Virus record (IMG/VR): IMGVR_UViG_3300028025_001549
Location: 1 to 60,465 of that record
From: a virus
Length of the DNA stretch: 60,465 nucleotides
Strand: one strand, 5' to 3'
Part shown: in pieces, positions 16,215 to 22,961 of the stretch
Layout of the letters: each line of letters begins with the position of its first letter
How positions within the stretch are numbered: position 1 is the stretch's first letter
The notes under the pieces: model-generated
What the model was told of the DNA's origin: nothing
Seen by the model: the letters and a program-made list of their open reading frames with translations, nothing else
Databases searched by the model: none
Made by a program: the position numbers and the translations under genes

Positions 16215-16238
16215 ATGGGCATTCTTCGGAGTGCTCAT
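16215..16238 (+). terminator. UUCG-capped hairpin
   Basis: A 10-pair stem (ATGGGCATTC / GAGTGCTCAT, two G-T pairs) closed by the very stable TTCG tetraloop. Only three T follow, so it may act as an mRNA end stabiliser as much as a terminator. Confidence 0.6.
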
Positions 16239-16262
16239 TTGTAGCATCCATTTGGAGATACT

Positions 16263-16364
16263 ATGACTGAGATTATTTTAACTATTACTTTCCTTATTAT
16301 CATTGCTATAATTTGGAAAGGTATTTCCTGTTTGAAGAACAGTAAAGAAACATCGGAGGATTAA
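16263..16364 (+). CDS. 33-residue membrane peptide
   Basis: A short frame with ATG 16263 after TTTGGAGATA, a good ribosome site. Residues 4-18 form one hydrophobic segment rich in Ile, followed by Trp-Lys-Gly and a charged tail. It overlaps the next gene through TAATG. Single-pass membrane peptide of unknown role; the ribosome site and coupling support it as real. Confidence 0.6.
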   Translation: MTEIILTITFLIIIAIIWKGISCLKNSKETSED

Positions 16365-16705
16365 TGCCAACACCAGAAGAAGTAAAAGCATCGCAAATTG
16401 CCACCACAGGTGGTCGTAAATTTGATGGTGGTAAACTACAATATGGTTTGCTCCCACCACTTGCATTAAAAGCAACTGTAGAAATCCTAACATTTGGTGC
16501 GGAGAAATATGAACCAGATAATTGGAAGAATGTTCCTGACTCAAAACGTAGATACTTTGACGCAATGCAAAGACATCTTTGGGCATGGAAAGAGGGAGAA
16601 CAAGATGATCCCGAAACTGGCAAGAATCACTTGGCACACGCAATGTGTTGCCTAATGTTCTTGTATGAACACGATGTAAAGTATTCTAAGGATTCAAATG
16701 TTTAA
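16364..16705 (+). CDS. dATP/dGTP diphosphohydrolase-like protein (MazG-fold family)
   Basis: A 113-residue protein with GGRKFDGGKLQYGLLPP, LTFGAEKYEPDNWK and a C-terminal HLAHAMCCLMFLYEHD, the pattern of the phage family annotated as dATP/dGTP diphosphohydrolase N-terminal domain. The E-x-x-E/H-x-x-D type helices would bind Mg and hydrolyse nucleoside triphosphates. In phages such enzymes may adjust dNTP pools or remove unwanted nucleotides, which could matter if the phage DNA carries modified bases. It overlaps the next small membrane gene by 8 bases. Confidence 0.75.
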   Translation: MPTPEEVKASQIATTGGRKFDGGKLQYGLLPPLALKATVEILTFGAEKYEPDNWKNVPDSKRRYFDAMQRHLWAWKEGEQDDPETGKNHLAHAMCCLMFLYEHDVKYSKDSNV

Positions 16706-16874
16706 AATGTTAATTACATTTATTTCTTTGTTCATTATATTCTATACTGGAATTGAAATCTTCCGTAAGTTTACTGGCAAAGAGAAATGGGAAATCGCAA
16801 AGACAATTTCATATAGTCTAGCAATTTCTCTGGCAGTGGTAGTGTTTCTGGTTTTAATTGTTGTTTTATTTTAA
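16698..16874 (+). CDS. 58-residue membrane protein, two segments
   Basis: ATG 16698 opens a frame inside the end of the previous gene (8-base overlap). Residues 2-17 and about 39-58 are strongly hydrophobic, separated by a charged loop (FRKFTGKEKWE). Two-pass membrane protein, function unknown. It precedes the SPFH lipoprotein, so both may act at the host inner membrane. Confidence 0.6.
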   Translation: MFKMLITFISLFIIFYTGIEIFRKFTGKEKWEIAKTISYSLAISLAVVVFLVLIVVLF

Positions 16875-16883
16875 GGATTAATT

Positions 16884-17687
16884 ATGAAAAGTGTTTTGAA
16901 AATCTCTGCCCTTGTTACTGCTATGGCTCTGGCCACTGGTTGTACTCGTATTGAAACTGGAGAAGTTGGTCTGCGTCGTGGCTTTGATAAGCAAGTTAAG
17001 AATGAAGAGTTGCTTCCTGGATCTTTCAACCAAGTTATTATTGGAGAGGTTCTAACATTCCCTGTGAAAGAAATTTCAGTCAAGGTTGAGGATATGACTC
17101 CATTGGCTAAAGATAATAGCACAATGAAAGACTTTGATGCATTGGTTACATATAATATTAACCAAGCCCAAGTAGCTGAAATTTATAACAGTAAGAATCG
17201 TAGCTTCCATGCTACACATAATGGTGATGTTTACTTGATGTATAACTACATCTTCAATGCTTCACGCAATGCTATCTACAAGTCAGCACGAAAGTATGAA
17301 GCACTTGAGATGGGTGATGCTCGTCAAGCAATGGAAACTGAAATCAAAGAACAGATTACACGAACTCTGGCTGAGGAAAAGTTGGATGGTACTATTGTTA
17401 TCGGACAGGTTCTAATCCGTAACATCGTACCTGCTGATTCAGTTGTTGCTTCTGCCAACGAATTGGTAAAAGCAAAGAATGAATATAAGACTGAAGAAGT
17501 TAAGGTGGCTACTGCTCGTAAGCGTAACGAATCTATGCAAGCAAACCCTATGGCTATCCCATTGCTGAAAGCAGAAGCCGAAGCAGATGCTATGCGTAGT
17601 TTGCCAGGTGCCATTGCCAACTTTAAGGGACAGACACTTGTTATCAATGGTGTAGTAACTCCAACTGTAACTACTAACCAAAAATAA
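16884..17687 (+). CDS. SPFH/band-7 (prohibitin-like) lipoprotein
   Basis: A 267-residue protein. The N-terminus has a basic start, hydrophobic core and lipobox ATGC at residues ~17-20, so it should be lipid-anchored in the envelope. The rest is SPFH-like: TGEVGLRRGF, PGSFNQVIIGEVLTFPVKE, VTYNI, then a long helical segment (ASANELVKAKNEYKTEEVKVA) typical of the band-7 coiled coil. Bacterial HflK/HflC and prohibitins of this fold scaffold membrane proteases. A phage copy could shield phage proteins from FtsH or organise the membrane; this is inference. The ribosome site is TTTTAAGGA. Confidence 0.85.
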   Translation: MKSVLKISALVTAMALATGCTRIETGEVGLRRGFDKQVKNEELLPGSFNQVIIGEVLTFPVKEISVKVEDMTPLAKDNSTMKDFDALVTYNINQAQVAEIYNSKNRSFHATHNGDVYLMYNYIFNASRNAIYKSARKYEALEMGDARQAMETEIKEQITRTLAEEKLDGTIVIGQVLIRNIVPADSVVASANELVKAKNEYKTEEVKVATARKRNESMQANPMAIPLLKAEAEADAMRSLPGAIANFKGQTLVINGVVTPTVTTNQK

Positions 17688-17689
17688 AT

Positions 17690-17718
17690 TTGACAAAAAT
17701 GTCATTTAGGGGTATAAT
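17690..17718 (+). promoter_or_regulatory. perfect consensus sigma70 promoter for the replisome operon
   Basis: TTGACA (17690-17695), 17-base spacer, TATAAT (17713-17718). It begins 3 bases after the lipoprotein stop and drives the gp45-gp44-gp62-regA operon. Confidence 0.88.
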
Positions 17719-17740
17719 GTATTATACATATTATTATACC
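17711..17740 (+). promoter_or_regulatory. palindromic element overlapping the -10 box
   Basis: GGTATAAT (17711-17718) is inverted as ATTATACC (17733-17740), and GTATAAT is also inverted as ATTATAC at 17721-17727. The symmetric block covers the -10 element and the start point, the position of a repressor operator. It could also fold as a hairpin at the mRNA 5' end. Confidence 0.5.
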
Positions 17741-17759
17741 AAACAAAAAGGAGATAATA

Positions 17760-17936
17760 ATGGACCAAGTATTTGTACGTTGTGCCCTAGATGGACATGA
17801 GAATCAAAAGTATTGTGGATTGGTTGAACACTACAAAACCAATGGAACTGCCGACCAGTGCCCACATCAACAAGAATGTAGTGATTTGAAAACCCATGTT
17901 AATAATGAAGAAGGAAAATTAAATGAAATTAAGTAA
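17760..17936 (+). CDS. 58-residue four-cysteine protein
   Basis: ATG 17760 follows AAAAAGGAGATAATA, a strong ribosome site. Four Cys at residues 8, 19, 34 and 40 could form a small zinc-binding fold. The frame overlaps the start of the sliding clamp gene by 14 bases, so it is translated with it. Function unknown; the ribosome site and Cys pattern make it likely real. Confidence 0.65.
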   Translation: MDQVFVRCALDGHENQKYCGLVEHYKTNGTADQCPHQQECSDLKTHVNNEEGKLNEIK

Positions 17937-18579
17937 AGAAACCGTAGGATTGATTAAGAACTTTGCTGGTATTAATAGCAATCTGCTTTTGAAGTCTGGT
18001 AATAAACTAGCCACTATCTCGGCTCAGAAAAACGTAATGGCTGATGCAGTTGTTACTGAAACATTCCCCGACTTCGGCATCTATGATCTTAATGAGTTCC
18101 TCGGTGCCATGTCTTTGTTTGAAGATCCAGAATTGACATTCAATGAGAAATGGGTAACGATCGAACAAGGTGGTAACAGCATTAAGTATTTCGCAGCTGA
18201 TGCAAGCGTATTGACTGCTCCGCAAAAAGCAATTACCTTCCCTGATGCAGAAATTGAATTCCCTATGAGTGCTAATATGCTCAGCATGATTCAACGCACC
18301 GCTTCTGTGCTGCGTGCTTCTGACGTGTCAATCGTTGGTGATGGTTCAACTATTGCTGTAGTTGTTGGTGACAAAAAGAATGCCACTGGTAACTCGTATA
18401 ACTCCGCAGTTGGCGCAACTGATAAGAAGTTCAAAGTTAATTTGAAGGTAGAAAACCTAAAGATGATTCCAGGTGACTATCAAGTGTCTATTTCCAGTAA
18501 GAAGATCTCTCGCTTCAAAGGTGCTGGCGATTTAGTTTATTATGTTGCAGTTGAGGCAGATTCTACATTCGAAGTTTAA
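17923..18579 (+). CDS. 45: gp45 DNA polymerase sliding clamp
   Basis: A 218-residue protein matching T4 gp45 in length (228 aa) and pattern: start KLSKETVGLIKNFAGINSNL, FPDFGIYDLNEFLG, and the C-terminal VYYVAVE-type strand. It forms the trimeric ring that tethers gp43 to DNA and also activates late transcription with gp55. First large gene of a gp45-gp44-gp62-regA operon in T4 order. Confidence 0.95.
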   Translation: MKLSKETVGLIKNFAGINSNLLLKSGNKLATISAQKNVMADAVVTETFPDFGIYDLNEFLGAMSLFEDPELTFNEKWVTIEQGGNSIKYFAADASVLTAPQKAITFPDAEIEFPMSANMLSMIQRTASVLRASDVSIVGDGSTIAVVVGDKKNATGNSYNSAVGATDKKFKVNLKVENLKMIPGDYQVSISSKKISRFKGAGDLVYYVAVEADSTFEV

Positions 18580-18595
18580 TTGAGAGATTTATATT

Positions 18596-19546
18596 ATGAT
18601 TGATTCACGTGATGACCAGTTTCTGTGGGTGGAGAAATATCGCCCACAGAAAATCGATGATTGTGTCCTTCCAGAATCATTGAAGGATACATTCAAGCAG
18701 TATATCGCCCAAGGCGAACTACCACACTTTCTTCTTTCGGGGACAGCTGGTGTAGGTAAAACTACCGTAGCAAAAGCACTATGTAATGAGATTGGTGCTG
18801 AATATATTATGATCAACGGCTCAGAGGAATCAGGTATTGATACCCTCCGAACTAAGATTAAAGGATTCGCTTCAACGGTATCCCTAACTGATTCACCAAA
18901 GATTGTTATTATTGATGAGGCAGATTATCTTCAAGCCAACTCTACTCAGCCAGCATTGCGTAGTTTCATTGAAGAGTTTTCTGCTAATTGTCGCTTTATC
19001 TTTACTTGTAATTTTAAGAATCGTATCTTAGAAGCGATTCATTCTCGTTGCGCTTGTATTGATTTTAAGATTGATAATAAAGATAAGCAAGTTCTTCTTG
19101 GTCTATTCTTCAAACGTGCCACGCAGATTCTCAAACAAGAGAATGTAGACTTCGACCAGAAAGTGGTTGCTGAGTTAATCACTAAACACTTTCCTGATTA
19201 CCGCAGGGTTCTAAACGAACTTCAGCGTTACAGTGTTTCAGGTAAGATTGATTCGGGTATCCTAGTCAACATGAGTCAGGAATCTTTCAAAGACTTGATC
19301 AAGTTGATGAAAGAAAAAGACTTTACCAATGTCCGTAAATGGGTAGGTAAAAATTCTGATTCAGATACAGTAGCATTGTTCCGTGAACTATATGATAATT
19401 CTGTAACCTATATGGCTCCAGAAAGTATTCCTCAACTTGTTTTAATTTTAGCAGACTATCAATACAAAGCAGCATTTGTAGCTGATCACGAACTAAATAT
19501 TATGGCAGCATTGACCGAGGTAATGGCCAATGTTAAATTCAAATGA
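18596..19546 (+). CDS. 44: gp44 clamp loader large subunit
   Basis: A 316-residue AAA+ ATPase like T4 gp44 (319 aa). Start region FLWVEKYRPQKIDDC, Walker A GTAGVGKTTVAKAL, Walker B IVIIDEADYL, the SRC motif HSRCACI and sensor 2 region. Four copies with one gp62 load the gp45 clamp. 16 bases separate it from gp45. Confidence 0.96.
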   Translation: MIDSRDDQFLWVEKYRPQKIDDCVLPESLKDTFKQYIAQGELPHFLLSGTAGVGKTTVAKALCNEIGAEYIMINGSEESGIDTLRTKIKGFASTVSLTDSPKIVIIDEADYLQANSTQPALRSFIEEFSANCRFIFTCNFKNRILEAIHSRCACIDFKIDNKDKQVLLGLFFKRATQILKQENVDFDQKVVAELITKHFPDYRRVLNELQRYSVSGKIDSGILVNMSQESFKDLIKLMKEKDFTNVRKWVGKNSDSDTVALFRELYDNSVTYMAPESIPQLVLILADYQYKAAFVADHELNIMAALTEVMANVKFK

Positions 19547-19553
19547 GGATGCC

Positions 19554-19886
19554 ATGGAATTTATTGATTATGTAACATACGTAGTAGTTTGGGTAATGGG
19601 TGCGGTCTATGGTTGGTATGCAAGAGAGCGTCATGCGAAACGAACTATTGATAGATTCTTTTCTGAGGTTGCGGATGAAGTTGATGAACAAGTCAATGAC
19701 TCAGTAATCCCAATTAAGATTGATCGACATAGTGGTGTCTTTTATGTTTACAATAAAGATACTGAAGAGTTTATGGGTCAGGGTAATACTAAAAAAGATT
19801 TAGAATTTAATCTTGCAAAAAGATTTCCTGATAAAAAGTTTGCTGCAGATAAAGAAAGTCTGAAGGTTCTCAATGAGTCCTTTTGA
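19554..19886 (+). CDS. hypothetical membrane-anchored protein in the clamp loader operon
   Basis: A 110-residue protein from ATG 19554, which has GAGGAT in front; an in-frame ATG at 19530 would overlap gp44 further. One N-terminal hydrophobic segment (DYVTYVVVWVMGAVYGW) precedes a charged soluble part with GVFYVYNKDTEEFMGQG, a strand-turn-strand pattern. It overlaps gp62 by 14 bases. Insertion between gp44 and gp62 is not the T4 arrangement. Function unknown. Confidence 0.7.
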   Translation: MEFIDYVTYVVVWVMGAVYGWYARERHAKRTIDRFFSEVADEVDEQVNDSVIPIKIDRHSGVFYVYNKDTEEFMGQGNTKKDLEFNLAKRFPDKKFAADKESLKVLNESF

Positions 19887-20256
19887 TTTTTTAAATGCTA
19901 TAAATTCAACCAAAGAAAATTTATTTGAAAAGGATCCGCAAGCAGGTAAGGATTATAAACCTTTCCTAATAAATAGAGGGTTATCGTATTTTCCCGATAC
20001 TATCTTTTATGCTAATCAGATGAATCAACATGCTGGTTTGGATAAAGATATGCAGTTTTTCTTTTTCCTAAATATTATTTCAAGGAAGAAGAGGTTTAGT
20101 AAGTGGTCTAAAAAAGACGCTGAAACTGAATCTCTTGAACTTGTTAAAGAGTATTATGGATATTCAAGTGAGAAAGCGACAGAAGCACTTAAAGTCCTGT
20201 CTGAAGAGAACTTGATTATGATAAAAGAAAAATTATATAAAGGTGGAAAATCATGA
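19873..20256 (+). CDS. 62: gp62 clamp loader small subunit
   Basis: A 127-residue protein, short relative to T4 gp62 (187 aa) but like the cyanophage versions: SPFDFLNAINSTKENLF, FLINRGLSYFPDTIFYANQMN, and FFFFLNIISRKKRFSKW. It forms the clamp loader with gp44. It overlaps both neighbours by a few bases and lies right before regA, as in T4. Confidence 0.92.
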   Translation: MSPFDFLNAINSTKENLFEKDPQAGKDYKPFLINRGLSYFPDTIFYANQMNQHAGLDKDMQFFFFLNIISRKKRFSKWSKKDAETESLELVKEYYGYSSEKATEALKVLSEENLIMIKEKLYKGGKS

Positions 20257-20672
20257 CTGTTGAAATGATTTATTACGACTGGACTCCAGAGTCTATGCTT
20301 GAAGTGAGTTTACCTGAGCCTGATAACTTTCTAAAGGTTCGCGAAACTTTGACACGCATTGGCATTGCTTCTAGGAAAGAAAATAAACTGTACCAATCTT
20401 GCCATATCTTGCATAAGCAGGGTAGGTATTTTATCGTTCACTTCAAAGAACTATTTGCTTTGGACGGTAAAGAATCGAATATCACTGCAGGTGATATTGA
20501 GCGTAGGAATGCGATAGCTGGTTTGCTTCAGGATTGGGATCTGTTAAAGATCCTAAATAATTCTCAAGCCGACCAGAAAGCATCTCTGTCGCAAATTAAA
20601 GTTGTTTCTTTCAAAGAGAAAGAACAATGGGAATTAGTACCGAAATATAACATAGGAAAAAAATCAAAATGA
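20253..20672 (+). CDS. regA: RegA translational repressor
   Basis: A 139-residue protein with the RegA pattern (T4 RegA 122 aa): VSLPEPDNFLKVRETLTRIG, QSCHILHKQGRYFIVHFKELFALDG, DIERRNAIAGLLQDWDLL. RegA binds AU-rich ribosome sites of early mRNAs, including those of gp44/gp45 in T4, and shuts off their translation. It overlaps gp62 by 4 bases. Confidence 0.95.
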   Translation: MTVEMIYYDWTPESMLEVSLPEPDNFLKVRETLTRIGIASRKENKLYQSCHILHKQGRYFIVHFKELFALDGKESNITAGDIERRNAIAGLLQDWDLLKILNNSQADQKASLSQIKVVSFKEKEQWELVPKYNIGKKSK

Positions 20673-20845
20673 TTAAACTTGAACTTGAAATTAATGAAGT
20701 AAACATGATTCTTGCAGTGTTGGGTAAGCATCCTTTCGAGGAAGTTGCCAGCCTAGTTGTTAAAATTAAACAACAAGGTGACCCACAAGCCGAAGCAATT
20801 GTTGCCGCACAAGCAACAGCTGCAGCTGAACTACCAGCTGCATAA
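20669..20845 (+). CDS. 58-residue conserved small protein after regA
   Basis: ATG 20669 overlaps the regA stop by 4 bases and follows AGGAAAA. The protein has a strand (KLELEINEVNMILAVLG), the phrase KHPFEEVASLVVKI, and an Ala/Gln-rich tail. Small proteins with a hPFEEV motif at this place are common in T4-like marine phages. Function unknown. Confidence 0.7.
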   Translation: MIKLELEINEVNMILAVLGKHPFEEVASLVVKIKQQGDPQAEAIVAAQATAAAELPAA

Positions 20846-20847
20846 AG

Positions 20848-20991
20848 TATCCACCTTAGGATCCGTCGTAGTCTACGGTTATAGGCGTCCGTGCAATTGA
20901 ACTGACATACGTAATTGTCGCTGGATAAAGTAACCAGCATTTTAATATGGCTCTCTTCATTTCGCCTTCGGGGATTTGCTTGAGAGTTTTT
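20848..20991 (+). ncRNA. structured intergenic region, possible regulatory RNA
   Basis: The 171 bases between the regA operon and the next gene contain nested inverted repeats: TATCCA (20848-20853) with TGGATA (20922-20927); CGTA/TACG at 20867-20877; GCAATT (20893-20898) with AATTGT (20913-20918); GCTGG (20920-20924) with CCAGC (20934-20938); and CTCTC (20951-20955) with GAGAG (20982-20986) followed by TTTTT. The last pair is terminator-like. It is not a tRNA. A small RNA or a structured leader is possible. Confidence 0.4.
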
Positions 20992-21016
20992 CTAACTCGC
21001 TTAATAGGAGAAAACA

Positions 21017-21241
21017 ATGTTGAATAACATTAACACAGCCATCGATTCCTTCCAAGGAATCAAAACTAAATTCGTTGAGACCTGCGTCAAAAACGAAGAA
21101 CTCAAAAAACCCCTCAATACTTTTATTGCTGCGCAATCTTCCTTTGCGAAGAATGTGGCAAAATCGTATAATGACTTCTTCACTGCCTTGGGTATGTCAG
21201 CATATACCTTCGATGCGAAGAAAGCATTCACTAAACAGTAA
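21017..21241 (+). CDS. small helical protein, phasin-like pattern
   Basis: A 74-residue all-helical protein with FVETCVKNEELKKPLNTFI and AAQSSFAKNVAKSYNDFF. The repeated amphipathic helices resemble short phasin-type proteins, but this is weak evidence. TAGGAGAAAAC gives a strong ribosome site. It precedes a small heat shock protein gene by 10 bases. Confidence 0.6.
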   Translation: MLNNINTAIDSFQGIKTKFVETCVKNEELKKPLNTFIAAQSSFAKNVAKSYNDFFTALGMSAYTFDAKKAFTKQ

Positions 21242-21251
21242 GGGGACGACA

Positions 21252-21755
21252 ATGACACATCTAACATTATTTGGTCCAGGATTTAAGGACTTTGATAAAT
21301 TCTTTGTCGGCTTTGAAGATCACGCAAAACAGTTACAGTCTTTGCACGCTGATCTAACTAAAAACATTCCAAACTACCCACCATATAATATTCGTAAGAA
21401 TAGTGAGAACTCATACACAATCGAAATCGCAGTTGCTGGTTTTGGTGAGTCTGAGATTGATGTTGAGATTGATGGCGGTAAGTTGATTGTTAAGGGTAAT
21501 GTTGATGCAGCTACTGAAGCACTAGAAGACAACTTCTTGTTCAAAGGTATTGCTACACGTGCATTTACTCGTGCATTTGCTATTGATGATCATATTGAAG
21601 TCAAGAACGCAGAACTATTCAATGGTATGCTTAAGATCGCTTTGGAGCGTTTGATTCCAGAAGAACAAAAGCCAAAGAAAGTTAAAGTAAAGACTGCAGG
21701 TAAAAAAGAATTCTTACGCGAGGACTCTTATGACAAAGCTGCTGAAACACTTTAA
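21252..21755 (+). CDS. Hsp20 small heat shock protein
   Basis: A 167-residue protein from ATG 21252 (the frame is open upstream but AGGGGACGAC precedes this ATG). The alpha-crystallin domain spans roughly residues 45-140: YNIRKNSENSYTIEIAVAGF, IDVEIDGGKLIVKG, FTRAFAIDDHI, and NGMLKIALER. Hsp20 genes are common in T4-like cyanophages, where they may help head or tail assembly or protect host functions. The C-terminus is basic. It overlaps the next small gene by 26 bases. Confidence 0.92.
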   Translation: MTHLTLFGPGFKDFDKFFVGFEDHAKQLQSLHADLTKNIPNYPPYNIRKNSENSYTIEIAVAGFGESEIDVEIDGGKLIVKGNVDAATEALEDNFLFKGIATRAFTRAFAIDDHIEVKNAELFNGMLKIALERLIPEEQKPKKVKVKTAGKKEFLREDSYDKAAETL

Positions 21756-21825
21756 GAATATCATTATTGGTATTGCTGACGGAATCCAAACATTCAGAAC
21801 TTACAAAGCAGGTAAAGTCAAATGA
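21730..21825 (+). CDS. 31-residue basic small protein
   Basis: ATG 21730 lies inside the end of the Hsp20 gene, and the frame ends with an ATGA overlap to rubrerythrin. The sequence is basic at both ends around NIIIGIADGI, a short amphipathic helix. Tight coupling on both sides and the absence of any gap support expression. Function unknown. Confidence 0.5.
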   Translation: MTKLLKHFKNIIIGIADGIQTFRTYKAGKVK

Positions 21826-22277
21826 GCAATTCTGTAACATTAAAAAATCTTGAGAGTGCATTGGCTGGCGAGTCAATGGCTCATATCAAGTATCGCTACT
21901 TTGCCAAGATTGCTCGTGAAGAAGGTTTCGAAGATGTTGCAAAACACTTTGAGCATACTGCTGATCAAGAAATCAAACACGCATGGGGACATCTTGAGTT
22001 GCTAATCGGCAAGCCATCCACTAAGGAATGTTTGCAGAAAGCAATTGATGGAGAGACTTATGAGTTTACAGAAATGTATCCACAGTTTGAAGCAATTGCT
22101 ATAAAAGAAAAAGATCTGCAAGCTGAGAAAGAAATGCGTGGTCAGATTCAAGAATCATTTGAACACGCAGAAGCATTTAAGGCTGTGTTGGCTAAAGCTG
22201 AAAAGCGTTTTGCTGCTTTGAAGAAAGTAGAAGAGCGCCATGCTAATGCTTACAAACAGGTCATGGGGAGTTTATAA
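21822..22277 (+). CDS. rubrerythrin diiron protein
   Basis: A 151-residue ferritin-like four-helix protein with rubrerythrin motifs: LESALAGESMAHIKYRYFA (first Glu ligand), FEHTADQEIKHAWGHL (ExxH), and in the second half YPQFEAIAIKE and FEHAEAF. It lacks the C-terminal rubredoxin domain of full rubrerythrin, which is instead encoded by the next gene. The family reduces hydrogen peroxide. Its stop overlaps the rubredoxin ATG (TAATG). Confidence 0.9.
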   Translation: MSNSVTLKNLESALAGESMAHIKYRYFAKIAREEGFEDVAKHFEHTADQEIKHAWGHLELLIGKPSTKECLQKAIDGETYEFTEMYPQFEAIAIKEKDLQAEKEMRGQIQESFEHAEAFKAVLAKAEKRFAALKKVEERHANAYKQVMGSL

Positions 22278-22405
22278 TGGATTACGTATGTATAGTTTGC
22301 GGACACGTACATGATGAGGAAACAGAAGGTAAGTGGGAAGATCTTCCTGCTGACTTTGAATGCCCAGAATGTGGTGTTGGCAAAGATGATTATGTAGAAA
22401 TGTAA
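22277..22405 (+). CDS. rubredoxin-like protein
   Basis: A 42-residue protein with the two iron-binding knuckles CIVCG (residues 5-9) and CPECG (residues 32-36) and the linking WEDLPADFECP, the classic rubredoxin pattern. It is shorter than free rubredoxins (about 52 aa) and equals the domain normally fused to rubrerythrin. One-base overlap with the rubrerythrin gene suggests they work as an electron-transfer pair. It is too short for automatic gene finders and easily missed. Confidence 0.88.
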   Translation: MDYVCIVCGHVHDEETEGKWEDLPADFECPECGVGKDDYVEM

Positions 22406-22420
22406 TTAGTCGTGACAAGT

Positions 22421-22442
22421 AGGGGGACTTTCGGGTTCCCCT
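22421..22442 (+). terminator. hairpin overlapping a late promoter
   Basis: AGGGGGAC (22421-22428) pairs with GTTCCCCT (22435-22442), loop TTTCGG. The core GGGGGACTTTCGGGT is identical to the terminator after gp23. Its last two bases are the first two of the late promoter CTAAATA, and no T-run follows. Confidence 0.65.
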
Positions 22443-22447
22443 AAATA
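22441..22447 (+). promoter_or_regulatory. late promoter (CTAAATA)
   Basis: CTAAATA 6 bases before the ATG at 22454, which would give a nearly leaderless transcript. It shares its hairpin-then-CTAAATA arrangement with 3635-3676. Confidence 0.6.
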
Positions 22448-22453
22448 CTTGTT

Positions 22454-22657
22454 ATGATGAAAGCAAAACTATCACCAAACCTAATATCCTTCTTTCTGGT
22501 TCGCAGAGGGAATTGGATGCTCAAAGTATCGGTGTATAAGAATAAACAGATTCTAGTTTTTATGCAACACGTATATGACATGGATAAAATTATTATGCAA
22601 TATTTCCATGATCAAAACCAAGCAGCAGATTTTATTGAATATATGATAGAGGAATAA
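22454..22657 (+). CDS. hypothetical small protein
   Basis: A 67-residue protein (a second ATG at 22457 is possible). Basic N-terminus (NLISFFLVRRGNWMLKVSVYK) followed by VFMQHVYDMDKIIMQYF and an acidic end. It reads as strand-strand-helix. No known function. Position after a late promoter suggests late expression, together with the Sm-like protein 1 base downstream. Confidence 0.65.
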   Translation: MMKAKLSPNLISFFLVRRGNWMLKVSVYKNKQILVFMQHVYDMDKIIMQYFHDQNQAADFIEYMIEE

Positions 22658-22658
22658 C

Positions 22659-22961
22659 ATGATTAAAGTTTTTAAACTATTGAATGGTGAAGAGATTATC
22701 GCCAAGACTGAAGTAAATGGACTTGGATATACATTATCTGATCCCGCTGCAATTGTAATTCAGCAAACAGAAAAGGGTGTTGGCGTTGGACTTGCTCCAT
22801 ATATGCCATATGCCGAAAGCGATATTACTTTATACGCTTCTTCTATTACAACTGAAGGTACTCCCTCAAAGAATATGGCGAACGAATATAACCGAATCTT
22901 CGGATCGGGTATCGAGGTTGTTCCTGCCAGTGCTTTAAGCGGACTTCAAATCGTCTCCTAG
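22659..22961 (+). CDS. Sm-like small phage protein
   Basis: A 100-residue protein with VFKLLNGEEIIAKTEVNGLGYTL, then DPAAIVIQQTEKGVGVGLAPYMPY and ITLYASSITTE, a beta-rich pattern seen in conserved marine phage proteins that resemble the Sm/LSm barrel. Sm-type proteins bind RNA as rings (Hfq is the bacterial member). The C-terminal ~40 residues use more C-ending codons than the rest. It is followed by an unusual GC-rich structured stretch. RNA binding is inference. Confidence 0.65.
   Translation: MIKVFKLLNGEEIIAKTEVNGLGYTLSDPAAIVIQQTEKGVGVGLAPYMPYAESDITLYASSITTEGTPSKNMANEYNRIFGSGIEVVPASALSGLQIVS

Noticed and set aside
20553-20559. CTAAATA inside the regA coding sequence as a late promoter
   Set aside because: It lies within a codon run (ILNN) of a conserved part of RegA, with no late-type gene close behind. 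A chance match of a 7-base AT-rich word is likely.
20846-21016. tRNA gene in the structured intergenic region
   Set aside because: No seven-pair acceptor stem, anticodon arm or T-loop sequence can be fitted on either strand.
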